Shown here piece after piece: positions 8,855 to 17,196 of a DNA stretch of 64,000 nt. The position numbers were made by a program, and so were the translations under genes. Within the stretch, counting starts at the first letter, position 1; every line of letters begins with the position of its first letter. This stretch comes from Pseudomonadota bacterium (GTDB lineage Bacteria; Pseudomonadota; Gammaproteobacteria; Burkholderiales; Sulfuriferulaceae), in the NCBI GenBank assembly GCA_021845925.1, contig JAJZUW010000003.1:210683-274682 (forward strand). Direction: 5' to 3'. Under the pieces are notes generated by a model. That model saw nothing but the letters and a program-made list of their open reading frames with translations. It searched no databases and was not told the DNA's origin.

Positions 8855-9937
8855 ATGAGACAACAGATTTGGATTCATTGGCTGCTGGCAGCCGCGCTGT
8901 TTACGCCGTTGCCGGCACTGGCTTGCGCCACCTGCGGATGTACGCTGAGCAGTCAGGCGGCTACCGGATATGCGGCAGAAACGGGTCAAACCGGCAGTTC
9001 CGGCTGGACACTGGGGATCGAATACAGTTATATCGACCAGAGCCAGATGCGCGCGGGCATGTCGGCCATTTCACCTGCACAGGCCGCCGTGCTGACCAAC
9101 GGCGTTTCGGGTGCCAGCGCTGCCAGTCCTGGCCCGCAGGAAATCGAAAAACGGACCATCAACCGTTATACCAACGTGGCGTTGACCTATGCTGCCAACC
9201 CAGAGTGGAACTATACCGTCATCCTGCCTTATATCGATCGTTCGCATGGCACCTGGGGCAATGTGTCTGGCGACCGGATCAATGCTGCCAATGTCAGCGA
9301 TGCCACCGCTTCGGGGCTCGGCGACATGCAGTGGATCGCCACGTGGCAGGGCTGGTTGCCGACGCATAATCTGGGGTTGCAACTGGGCGTGAAACTGCCC
9401 ACTGGTGCATATGGCAACCAGAACGTCGACACGGGAATCCCGGTTGGCAGGTCGCCAACCCTGTTTGTCAGCGGGCCCAATGCCGGAGCCCCACTGGATG
9501 CCAGTCTGCAGCCTGGTACCGGCAGTACGGATCTGATTCTGGGTGCGTTTTACGAGCAGCCAGTCAGCCAGAACCTGGATGTGTTTGTTCAAGGGCGCTA
9601 CCAGGTGGCCATGTTTGAACAGTTGAACCAGCCGGGAGCCAATTTCCGGCCTGGCAATCTGGGTGTGCTGAGTCTGGGTTTGCGTTATGAAAAACACCAG
9701 GACTGGACTCCGCAGGTGCAGCTGAACGTTTCGCGCAAGAGTCATGATATGGGCGCTCTGGCTGACGCAACCGATACGGCAGGTACGGTGATTTATCTCA
9801 GTCCAGGTATCAGTGTCAGGGTGCTGCGGACGCTGGGTGTGTATACTTTCATCCAGGTTCCTGTCTACAGCCAGCTGGACGGCTATCAGCTGTTTCCCCG
9901 CTGGACCGGAACGGTGGGTATGAGTTACGGATTCTGA
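8855..9937 (+). CDS. outer-membrane beta-barrel protein with a CxxCxC N-terminus
   Basis: A 360-residue exported protein. A signal peptide (residues 1-23, ending ALA) is followed directly by a cysteine cluster, CATCGC (C24, C27, C29), which could bind a metal or be processed; C24 is not in a clear lipobox. The rest alternates short polar and amphipathic strands ending in the aromatic residue F, typical of an outer-membrane barrel of the MetA-pathway transporter kind. A TlpA-like thioredoxin follows 1 bp after the stop, so the pair may work on copper or thiols in the periplasm. A RegA-type box lies upstream. Substrate unknown. Confidence 0.75.
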   Translation: MRQQIWIHWLLAAALFTPLPALACATCGCTLSSQAATGYAAETGQTGSSGWTLGIEYSYIDQSQMRAGMSAISPAQAAVLTNGVSGASAASPGPQEIEKRTINRYTNVALTYAANPEWNYTVILPYIDRSHGTWGNVSGDRINAANVSDATASGLGDMQWIATWQGWLPTHNLGLQLGVKLPTGAYGNQNVDTGIPVGRSPTLFVSGPNAGAPLDASLQPGTGSTDLILGAFYEQPVSQNLDVFVQGRYQVAMFEQLNQPGANFRPGNLGVLSLGLRYEKHQDWTPQVQLNVSRKSHDMGALADATDTAGTVIYLSPGISVRVLRTLGVYTFIQVPVYSQLDGYQLFPRWTGTVGMSYGF

Positions 9938-9938
9938 A

Positions 9939-10487
9939 TTGCAGACTGGACAACGACTTCTCGGATTGTGCTGCGTGCTGGCATGGCTGGCAGGGGCGCT
10001 GCCGTCCATGCCGGCGCAGGCAGATGCGGTGACGGGACAGCCGGCGCCAGACCTGGTGCTGCACGGTATTGACGGACATGATTACCGGTTGTCTGCCTTG
10101 CGCGGCAAGGTTGTCATTGTCACGTTCTGGGCAACCTGGTGCGCACCCTGTCAGGAAGAATTGCCTGTGTTGTCCAGCTTTGCCAAAGCGCATGCCGGTG
10201 ATGGATTGCGAGTGCTGGCGTTTGCGCTGGATGGTCCGGACACCTTGCCACAGGTGCGCAACACGGCAAGGACCCTGGTTTTTCCGGTCGGTTTGCTGGG
10301 CAGCAGCTGGGCCGGCGAGTACGGACGCATCTGGCGGATTCCGGTCAGTTTTGTGCTCGATCGCCAAGGTCGCCTGGTATACAACAGCCTGAGCAGCAAC
10401 GGATCGGCCTGGGATCGCGCGACTCTGCAACAGCGTATTCTGCCATTGTTGCAGGCCGGTCCCGCAGGACACACTGCCTTCCGTTGA
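9939..10487 (+). CDS. periplasmic TlpA/ResA-like thiol-disulfide oxidoreductase
   Basis: A 182-residue exported thioredoxin-fold protein: signal peptide to about residue 29, then the AhpC/TSA-Redoxin fold with active site WCAPC (C68, C71) and the IPVSFVLDRQGRLVY block. TlpA-like proteins reduce disulfides in the periplasm, for instance in cytochrome c or cytochrome oxidase maturation. The apparent start is a TTG at 9939, one base after the stop of the barrel gene; no better ATG or GTG lies nearby, so the start is moderately certain. It is probably co-transcribed with the barrel gene under RegA control. Confidence 0.85.
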   Translation: MQTGQRLLGLCCVLAWLAGALPSMPAQADAVTGQPAPDLVLHGIDGHDYRLSALRGKVVIVTFWATWCAPCQEELPVLSSFAKAHAGDGLRVLAFALDGPDTLPQVRNTARTLVFPVGLLGSSWAGEYGRIWRIPVSFVLDRQGRLVYNSLSSNGSAWDRATLQQRILPLLQAGPAGHTAFR

Positions 10488-10688
10488 AAATCATCCGCGT
10501 TTCTGGTTTGTCGAATCATGGCATTCCTGATGAGAATATCATCCCATAGCCCTGTTTTTTGGTGTAATCTTCGTCTGTAAGATTTGTTTTGCAAGCCTGT
10601 TGCCCGATGCGCTGGCCTGTGAAGCAGAATCCTGGCTCTGGCCAGGCGATATTGCCGACAGATTCGTCCTGCGGACAGACAGGTGATT

Positions 10689-12002
10689 ATGTTCAAAAAT
10701 TGGTTTCGGTCAGGCAAGGAACATCCTGATCCGGTTGCGCACGGGGAAGAAAGTGCAGCCCTGCATCAACTGGCAGGCAGTTCGGCGTTTCTGTTGCGCC
10801 AGCCGGTTCTGGATCGCACGCAGAAGATTATCGGTTATGATGTGGCCTTCCGGCGGCCGGACAACGATCCGGGTTCGGACCAGGTGCTGGACGAACTGCA
10901 TGAAGATACGCTGGCCAAGCTGGAACAGCTTGAATTTTCACAGAACAGCCCGGAAAAACTGATGTTTGTCCGGTTGAAGGCGGGCTTGCTAAAAGATGTC
11001 GGCCAGACATTTGCCACCAACAATCGTCTGGTGCTGGTGCTGGATAGCTGGCATCAGATGAACCAGGAAACGCTGCTCCAGGATTGTCAGGCCTGTGTCC
11101 GCAGTGGCTGGCAACTGGCCATCGACAATCTCCCCGAACAGCTGGAATCCAGCCAGTTGCTGCCTCTGCTGTCCTGGTTGCGTTTTGATCTGCGCCGCTA
11201 CAGTGCCGTTGACCTGGAACAGCAACTCAGACATCTGCGTCATCATGCCGGCTTGCGCCTGCTGGCCAGACAGGTTGAAACCGAAGACGATTTCGAAGCA
11301 TCCCAGGCATTGGGTTTTGACGCCTGCCAGGGGTATTTCTTTACCCGGGTCAGGTTGAACCAGCAGCGGCGTATCGATCATGACCGGATTCGCGTGATGC
11401 GCATGCTGAACCTGCTGGCGCAGAATGTCGAGCTGAAAGAGCTCGAATCCGTCATGCGCCGGGATGCGATTCTGTCCTACAAACTGCTGATGTACATCAA
11501 TTCGCCGCTGAATGGACTCGATCATCCGCTGGAATCGATCAGTCAGGCGCTCATGTTTCTTGGCTATGGTCCCCTGTACCGCTGGCTGACCGTGCTGTTG
11601 TTCACCAGTGGAACCCGGCATGCGCGCGACCGGGCCATCCTGCAGCAAGCCCTGGTGCGCGCCAGGCTGATGGAATTGCTGGCCAGCCATGCCGGCTTGG
11701 GTCATGAAGCCGAATCCCTGTTCTTGACCGGCATGATCTCGATGCTGGACGCATTGCTGAATGTACCGATTGATCAGGCGATCGAGCCGCTCATGCTGTC
11801 CGAGCCCATCACGCAGGCGCTTACCCAGCGGACCGGTCGCTATGCGTCCTATCTTGATCTGGCGCTGGCACTGGAAACCGGAGACTGGTACCAGGCCGAC
11901 GACCGGTCGCGGGCAATCGGCCTGAATGCGGACACCATCAATCCGTTGCTGGTGGAGGCCATGGGCTGGGCCAGCTCGCTGGACAGTCTGCCGGTGGATT
12001 GA
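10689..12002 (+). CDS. EAL-HDOD signalling protein (first of tandem pair)
   Basis: A 437-residue cytoplasmic protein of the YuxH-like architecture. The N-terminal half (about 35-235) is an EAL-like domain and the C-terminal half (about 240-430) an HDOD domain. The catalytic EAL motif is lost: the equivalent segment reads IIGYDVAFR, and other acidic residues are not conserved. Cyclic-di-GMP hydrolysis is therefore unlikely, and a binding or scaffold role is more plausible. I use the ATG at 10689; a GTG two codons earlier is possible. The next gene is a clear paralog. The 201 bp upstream contain no gene I can support. Confidence 0.85.
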   Translation: MFKNWFRSGKEHPDPVAHGEESAALHQLAGSSAFLLRQPVLDRTQKIIGYDVAFRRPDNDPGSDQVLDELHEDTLAKLEQLEFSQNSPEKLMFVRLKAGLLKDVGQTFATNNRLVLVLDSWHQMNQETLLQDCQACVRSGWQLAIDNLPEQLESSQLLPLLSWLRFDLRRYSAVDLEQQLRHLRHHAGLRLLARQVETEDDFEASQALGFDACQGYFFTRVRLNQQRRIDHDRIRVMRMLNLLAQNVELKELESVMRRDAILSYKLLMYINSPLNGLDHPLESISQALMFLGYGPLYRWLTVLLFTSGTRHARDRAILQQALVRARLMELLASHAGLGHEAESLFLTGMISMLDALLNVPIDQAIEPLMLSEPITQALTQRTGRYASYLDLALALETGDWYQADDRSRAIGLNADTINPLLVEAMGWASSLDSLPVD

Positions 12003-12100
12003 AGGCTTGTGGCGGGCTGTGCGTGCTGCCGTGGCCGGATGTTGTGGGTGTTAATTTCGTTGGAGCCTGACTGCAGGCCGGACTGTCAGACGGAGAAATC

Positions 12101-13468
12101 ATGATTCCATCCTGGATGAAACTCTTGCGGCGTAATCAGCCGGAGGTGCCTGCGCCGAAACCGGCAGAAGCCGGTCCGGTTGCCCCGGCGACGGAAGATC
12201 CGACCGAAGATGATGCTGCGCCGGTCCCTTCGCCAATTGGTCGTTATCTGTTGCGTCAGCCCATTCTTGACAAGGCGCAGCGCATCATCGGTTATGAACT
12301 GGCATTGCGAAACCAGTTGGGTGTGGATGTGTCCGTCAGTACGCAGACGCTGGCGGATGAAACCTTGTTGTCCAGTGTGGTTCAGCTTGATTTGCGCAGC
12401 CAGGCCGGACGACGGCACATTTTTGTCACTCTGGGGCCGGATCTGCTTGACAGCAGCTGGATCGGCATGCTGCCAGCCGCCATGGTCGTGCTGATGATCG
12501 ATGTCAGCCGCGTGTCTCGGGATGCCGTCGCGCCATTGCTGGCGGTCTGCCAGAAACGTGCTGCCGATGGTTTTCAGATCGGCCTGTGCAATCTGCCGGA
12601 TGATGACTGGATTGCGCCCCTGTTGCCGCGCGTGCAATGGCTGAAATTCGATCTGCGTCAGCTGGATGCGATTGCCTTCAGCCAGCAGGTGGAACATCTG
12701 CGTAGCCAGTGCCAGGCCAGGATACTGGTGTCCAATGTCGATACCCAGGATGACTTCCAGGCCGCTGGCAATCTTGGATTCGATGCTTTTCAGGGATTTT
12801 ATTTCGCCACCCGCAATCCGCAGGCGCCCCAACGGATTGACAGCGATCGTCTGCGCATCATGGAGTTGCTCAACCTGGCGGCCAGCAAGGCACCATATCC
12901 GGAGCTGGAGCAGGGAATCAAGCATGATGTGCTGTTGTCCTACCGACTGCTGACCTACATCAATTCGCCGCTCAATCCACTGGCGCGAAAAATCGATTCG
13001 ATTGCCCAGGCGCTGATGTATCTGGGCTATGAGCCCCTGTACCGCTGGCTGACGCTACTGCTTTACGTCAAGGAAGAAGACGGCTCGCCTACCGATGCGG
13101 CACTGTTGCAGAATGCACTGGTGCGCGGTCGGATCATGGAAACGCTGGGCAGGCGCTATCTGACAGCGGAGGATGCCGACAGTCTGTTTGTCACCGGCAT
13201 GTTTTCCCTGCTGGATGTGCTGCTGAATGTGCCAATGGCAGAAGCGCTTGCCCAGTTGAGCCTGCGTGACAACGTCAGCCGAGCGCTGCTGGAAGGGCAT
13301 GGCCCTTACGCGCCTTATCTGAGGCTGGCGATCGCGTTCGAGGATGCAGACCAGCAAACCCTGTCCGTGCTGGCCCAGGATCTGTTGCTGGACCCGGTGG
13401 CGCTGAATGGCATGCACTACGAAGCCATCAACTGGGCCATGCAGCTGGGGGCGCCGGATCGCCAGTAA
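12101..13468 (+). CDS. EAL-HDOD signalling protein (second of tandem pair)
   Basis: A 455-residue paralog of the preceding gene, with the same order of degenerate EAL domain (RYLLRQPILDKAQRIIGYELAL) and HDOD domain (DVLLSYRLLTYINSPLNPL, then YRWLTLLLY). A proline- and alanine-rich N-terminal extension of about 35 residues distinguishes it. The EAL signature is again absent, so enzymatic activity is doubtful. The two genes probably arose by duplication; 98 bp separate them and each has its own ribosome-binding site. Their target is unknown; HDOD proteins often act in regulation of motility, pili or stress. Confidence 0.85.
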   Translation: MIPSWMKLLRRNQPEVPAPKPAEAGPVAPATEDPTEDDAAPVPSPIGRYLLRQPILDKAQRIIGYELALRNQLGVDVSVSTQTLADETLLSSVVQLDLRSQAGRRHIFVTLGPDLLDSSWIGMLPAAMVVLMIDVSRVSRDAVAPLLAVCQKRAADGFQIGLCNLPDDDWIAPLLPRVQWLKFDLRQLDAIAFSQQVEHLRSQCQARILVSNVDTQDDFQAAGNLGFDAFQGFYFATRNPQAPQRIDSDRLRIMELLNLAASKAPYPELEQGIKHDVLLSYRLLTYINSPLNPLARKIDSIAQALMYLGYEPLYRWLTLLLYVKEEDGSPTDAALLQNALVRGRIMETLGRRYLTAEDADSLFVTGMFSLLDVLLNVPMAEALAQLSLRDNVSRALLEGHGPYAPYLRLAIAFEDADQQTLSVLAQDLLLDPVALNGMHYEAINWAMQLGAPDRQ

Positions 13469-13469
13469 C

Positions 13470-13607
13470 AGGCTGTTGAAAAACGATTGCGCTTGGCAAT
13501 ACGTTGTTAAAAAGTGGCTCAAAATCCTCATTTACGCAATGTAAACTGCGGTTTTTTGCCCCTTTTTGCCTCGTCTTGCCTGCGCTCATGACGTTTTTCA
13601 ACGGCCT
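13470..13607. repeat. MITE-like element with imperfect terminal inverted repeats
   Basis: A 138-bp stretch bounded by AGGCTGTTGAAAAACG (13470-13485) and CGTTTTTCAACGGCCT (13592-13607), reverse complements with one mismatch. Further pairing inside the ends would make a long hairpin. The interior holds CTCAAAATCCTCATTTACGC and a poly-T tract, without coding capacity. It sits between the end of the EAL-HDOD pair and a convergent gene. It resembles short dispersed intergenic repeats, but copy number cannot be judged here. Confidence 0.6.
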
Positions 13608-13632
13608 GGCAAGCGGCGGTTAACACCTGGTG

Positions 13633-14118
13633 TCAGTCTGGGACGCGTTCTCCGTCAGCCAGAATGCCGGTGTAGTCCAGACCGTTGTCGTGCAGGGCAA
13701 TGCCGGCGTCGACCTGGTGACCGTCCGGCATCACCTGGATGCGAAAATGCCAGCGCTGGTCAAATTCCTGCAGAATCCACCACAGGTCGGACGGATGCAG
13801 CAGATTGCTCCCGCTCTGCAGGTGGCGGATGCGCAGCACCTGTTGCTGCTCGACGCGAACCAGTAAGGGCAAAGGCAGGTTGTGTGGAAGGATGTGCCGG
13901 CTGGCAATCCATTCCACTGGCGTCAGACGGGTATGTCCGATCTGGCGGACATCCAGTCGCAGGTGTGCGCCACCACCAGCCAGAGCCGTCAGTTCACCAG
14001 TCCACCAGGCCGGTAGTCCGGCATGCAGGATCAGGGTCCTGCCGGTAAACCGGCTGAAAAAGGCTTCCGTCTGTTCGGCAGCCTTGTTGCCGGTCAGTCG
14101 TTGCCACCAGGACAGCAT
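13633..14118 (-). CDS. conserved-looking protein of unknown function
   Basis: A 161-residue soluble protein (MLSWWQRLTGNK...) with no motif I recognise. It is rich in tryptophan and histidine, has no signal peptide, and shows alternating hydrophobic strands that suggest a mixed or beta fold. It starts 5 bp after the stop of the 100-residue gene upstream, which in turn follows a CbbR-type regulator divergent from the dab operon. This suggests a three-gene transcript linked to inorganic-carbon uptake, but function is unknown. The frame is convincing because of the tight spacing and a clean start at 14118. Confidence 0.6.
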   Translation of the reverse strand: MLSWWQRLTGNKAAEQTEAFFSRFTGRTLILHAGLPAWWTGELTALAGGGAHLRLDVRQIGHTRLTPVEWIASRHILPHNLPLPLLVRVEQQQVLRIRHLQSGSNLLHPSDLWWILQEFDQRWHFRIQVMPDGHQVDAGIALHDNGLDYTGILADGERVPD

Positions 14119-14123
14119 GCTGG

Positions 14124-14426
14124 TCAGTCTTCATCAAACAGTTCGGGATCCCAGCCTTCCTGGCGGGCACGATCGATGGCCTGGGTGTAGATGCGGGTAT
14201 GCCGTTCGCGCAGTTCGGACGGCAGGCGACTAGGCAGGTTGCCATAGACATCCCATTCCCTGGCGACCTGGTCGGCCAGAATCTGCATCTGGTCCAGTCC
14301 CCAGTCGGTGCAGTCTTCGGATTCGGGAATCAGGCTGAATACCCAGGCATCCTTGACGATGCGGCCGAGGTGGGTCATGCCGCCTTCGCTGTCGCGCGCA
14401 AGACCGGGATATACGTTTGATTTCAT
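14124..14426 (-). CDS. small acidic protein of unknown function beside the Dab regulator
   Basis: A 100-residue soluble acidic protein ending EGWDPELFDED. No family is recognised. I place the start at 14426 (MKSNVYPGLARD), where a GGAG site lies nine bases upstream; the open frame extends to 14636 only through antisense of the LysR gene. It lies 34 bp downstream of the CbbR-like regulator and 5 bp before the next unknown gene, in the same direction. The central helical segment (residues 40-95) has many Arg/Glu pairs, consistent with a small helical protein. Association with the carbon-concentrating locus is by position only. Confidence 0.65.
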   Translation of the reverse strand: MKSNVYPGLARDSEGGMTHLGRIVKDAWVFSLIPESEDCTDWGLDQMQILADQVAREWDVYGNLPSRLPSELRERHTRIYTQAIDRARQEGWDPELFDED

Positions 14427-14460
14427 TGATTGATTCTCCATAGTGACTGACAGCACCGCC

Positions 14461-15384
14461 TCAGATGGCAGGATTTTCGCCGGCAGGAACCAGCAAATCG
14501 GTGTGTTGTCGCAAAAATTGTTCAAAGGTTTGTGCTGCCACGGAAGGCTGTTTGCCTTTCGGCCGCAACAGATACCAGGAGCCCATGACCGGAAATCCGG
14601 TGACATCGAGCACAGTGACTTCGCGTGCCGTGGCATCCTGAGTCAACGCACTGCTCGACAATAGCGCAAGTCCCAGTCCGCCCGCAACTGCCTGCCGTAT
14701 GGCAATATTGCTGCTCAGTTCGATACGGATCTTGAGCGGGCACTGGTGTTCGGCAAAAATGCGTTCGACTGTGATGCGTGTACCGGAACCCTGTTCGCGG
14801 ACAATGAACGGCTCGCTGGCGAGTTCGCGGAAGTCCAGCTGTTTGCGTCCGGCCAGCGGATGGCCGGCTGGCGCAATGATGACCAGCGGATTCTGCATGA
14901 ACGGGATGCATTCGCCGTCAAAATCCTCCGGCGGAAGCCCCATGATGTACATGTCGTCCATGTTGTGCGCAAGCCGGTCAAGCAACACGCTGCGGCTGAC
15001 CATTTCGAGAGCGATGCCGATACCTGGATAGGCCTTGGCAAACGGGCCCAGTATTCGTGGCATGAAGTACTTGGTTGTGGTGACCGTGGCAATCTTCAGC
15101 TGGCCTTCCTTCAGTCCTTTCAGGTTGGCAATGCCCTGTTCGAAGCGGGTCCATGCCTGTAACCATTCGCTGCAGGTGGCATACAGCTGTTCGCCGGCTT
15201 CGGTCAGAAAAACTTTCTTGCCCAGCTGTTCAAGCAGTGCCAGACCGATTTCCTCGTGCAGTTGCCGGATGAGCTTGGATGCGGTGGGTTGCGAGATTTG
15301 CATCTCTTCTGCTGCCCGGGAAAAACTTTTCAAGCGTGCAACAGCCTCAAATACCTGGAGCTGCCGCATCGTGACGTGCATCAT
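14461..15384 (-). CDS. CbbR-type LysR regulator divergent from the dab operon
   Basis: A 307-residue LysR protein with an N-terminal helix-turn-helix (MRQLQVFEAVARLKSFSRAA, then ISQPTASKLIRQL) and an effector domain of the CbbR type (NPLVIIAPAGHPLAG, REQGSGTR). CbbR proteins respond to metabolites such as RuBP, phosphoglycolate or NADPH and activate CO2-fixation genes. It is one of three such paralogs in the window, each divergent from a different carbon module. The start at 15384 is preceded by AAAGG; a longer frame to 15432 would cover the operator. It probably controls dabB onward. Confidence 0.85.
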   Translation of the reverse strand: MMHVTMRQLQVFEAVARLKSFSRAAEEMQISQPTASKLIRQLHEEIGLALLEQLGKKVFLTEAGEQLYATCSEWLQAWTRFEQGIANLKGLKEGQLKIATVTTTKYFMPRILGPFAKAYPGIGIALEMVSRSVLLDRLAHNMDDMYIMGLPPEDFDGECIPFMQNPLVIIAPAGHPLAGRKQLDFRELASEPFIVREQGSGTRITVERIFAEHQCPLKIRIELSSNIAIRQAVAGGLGLALLSSSALTQDATAREVTVLDVTGFPVMGSWYLLRPKGKQPSVAAQTFEQFLRQHTDLLVPAGENPAI

Positions 15385-15503
15385 GGCGAGCGCCTTTCCA
15401 TAGCCATATGTGTATAGTATACATAAAAACAATTCATTTTAGTTTTTGATTTGCCCCTTTTACACTGCGAAGATTGTGACCGGTAGAACCAGGTCAGGGG
15501 GTA
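15385..15503. promoter_or_regulatory. divergent dab/LysR control region
   Basis: A 119-bp AT-rich gap between the LysR start and dabB. It contains the perfect dyad GTATA-G-TATAC at 15412-15422 within a T-N11-A-rich context, suited to a LysR target. Further AT-rich sequence (AATTCATTTTAG) near 15431 resembles AATTCATTTT in the csoS2 control region near 23817. Confidence 0.5.
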
Positions 15504-17195
15504 ATGATGAATATGCTGTCCGTATTGCCGGTGCTGCCGTTTGCTCTGTTTTTGCTGTCTTCGGTTACGGCAACCCTGTTTTCCGCTCGTCTGGGCAGAC
15601 GGGTGGCCCGGTTGAGTGTGGTGTTCAGCGTGCTGGCCACCATGGCGGCGTTGCTGGAACTGACCCTCTATCTGCGTGAAGGCGAACCCCACTGGCTGAG
15701 CAGCGGCGCGGCATGGGGCAGCCTCTGTCTGGACCCGCTCAGCATCATCATGAGCGTGGTGGTAGCCGGCATCAGTCTGGTGGTGCATGTCTATTCCGTG
15801 CGTTACATGGCTGAAGAGCCGGGATACGGCCGATTCTACATTCTGCTCGATCTGATGACTGCCGCCATTCTGCTGATGGTGGCGGCAGGCGATCTGGTTA
15901 CACTGCTGGTGAGCTGGCACCTGGTTGGCATCGTGCTGTATTTTCTGCTGGGCCATGACCAGACCCGGCAGGCTTCCCAGCGATATGCGTTCTGGGCGCT
16001 GATCACCTACCGTATTGGGGATCTGCCGCTGGTGCTGGCAGCGGTTCTGCTCTATCAGTCGTTCGGCACGCTGGCACTGCCCGAACTGTTTGGCCGGATT
16101 GCAGCCCATCCCGATGCCACGACCTTGCTTGGATTGCCATTAACGGAAACGGTCGGCCTGTTGGTAGCCCTGTCTGCGTTTGCCCGTTCAGCGCAGTTTC
16201 CGCTGCACAACTGGTTGCCCTACACCATGGAAGGCCCGACCCCTGTGTCGGCGCTGATGCACGCCGGCATCGTCAACGCCGGAGGATTCCTGATCAACCG
16301 TTTTGCGCCACTGTTCGTGCACACCCAGAGCGTGCTGCATCTGGTATTTGCAGTGGGTCTGGTCACTGCTGTGCTGGGTTCGGTACTCATGCTGACCCAG
16401 AACGACATCAAAAAATCCCTTGGTTATTCCACCATGGGCCAGATGGGCTTCATGTTCGTCGAATGTGGCGTGGGGGCGTTTTCGTTGGCGATCTATCACC
16501 TGATTGCCCATGGCCTGTTCAAGGGCACCATGTTTCTGGGTGCCGGCGGCGTGATCGGGGATGCCCGTCGCCATGATGGGGTCCCGCATGATGATGTTTA
16601 CACGTTTGTGGTGGAACGCAAGACAGATGCCTCGCGTTTGCCATGGCTGGTGGCGGTGACGATTACCGTTGTGGTGCCGTTGGCCATTCTCGGTTTTTCG
16701 CACTGGCTGGTGAGTGGGCATTTTGTCGGACAACAGGGTGCGGTGATCCTGCTGTTTTTCGGTTGGGCCACCGGGGCACAGTTGTTGCTGGCTACCCATC
16801 GGCTGCAGGCTGACAGTCCCTTGCGCCAGATGGCGATGATCATTCTGTCGCTGGCGATTGTGGTGGTCGCCTACACCCTGATCGAACATGGCTTTGGCCT
16901 GTTCCTGTATCCGGACAGCGCCATGCGCGATGGTCTTTATGCTGCTGCAAGCGTTCCGCTGGGTGTGTTTGGCGTCATGATGGGTATCCTGACCGTGGCG
17001 ATTGTGATGGGCTGGCTGGCGACTTACTCCAGCAAGTCCGCACCCGAATGGCGACCGGGTCGTCTGGCCAGAGCCAGACTGATGCTGTATTCGCTGGTTT
17101 CCCGCGAGTTTTATGTGGCCGATGTGCATGGACAGCTGACGCAGCTGGTGCTGGCGGCATCGCGAAAGCTCAATTTGCTGGCGAGGTGGGTCTGA
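15504..17195 (+). CDS. dabB: DabB, NuoL/Mrp-like cation-coupling subunit of the inorganic-carbon pump
   Basis: A 563-residue membrane protein with about 14 hydrophobic helices, homologous to proton-pumping antiporter subunits of complex I. Typical blocks are the VMSVVVAGISLVVHVYSVRYM segment and HNWLPYTMEGPTPVSALMHAG around the broken helix with its lysines. In Dab complexes, DabB is thought to couple a cation gradient to CO2 hydration by DabA, accumulating bicarbonate in the cytoplasm. The start at 15504 follows an AGGGGGT site. It is followed 1 bp later by a membrane-protein gene and then dabA, all in one operon. Confidence 0.92.
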   Translation: MMNMLSVLPVLPFALFLLSSVTATLFSARLGRRVARLSVVFSVLATMAALLELTLYLREGEPHWLSSGAAWGSLCLDPLSIIMSVVVAGISLVVHVYSVRYMAEEPGYGRFYILLDLMTAAILLMVAAGDLVTLLVSWHLVGIVLYFLLGHDQTRQASQRYAFWALITYRIGDLPLVLAAVLLYQSFGTLALPELFGRIAAHPDATTLLGLPLTETVGLLVALSAFARSAQFPLHNWLPYTMEGPTPVSALMHAGIVNAGGFLINRFAPLFVHTQSVLHLVFAVGLVTAVLGSVLMLTQNDIKKSLGYSTMGQMGFMFVECGVGAFSLAIYHLIAHGLFKGTMFLGAGGVIGDARRHDGVPHDDVYTFVVERKTDASRLPWLVAVTITVVVPLAILGFSHWLVSGHFVGQQGAVILLFFGWATGAQLLLATHRLQADSPLRQMAMIILSLAIVVVAYTLIEHGFGLFLYPDSAMRDGLYAAASVPLGVFGVMMGILTVAIVMGWLATYSSKSAPEWRPGRLARARLMLYSLVSREFYVADVHGQLTQLVLAASRKLNLLARWV

Positions 17196-17196
17196 C

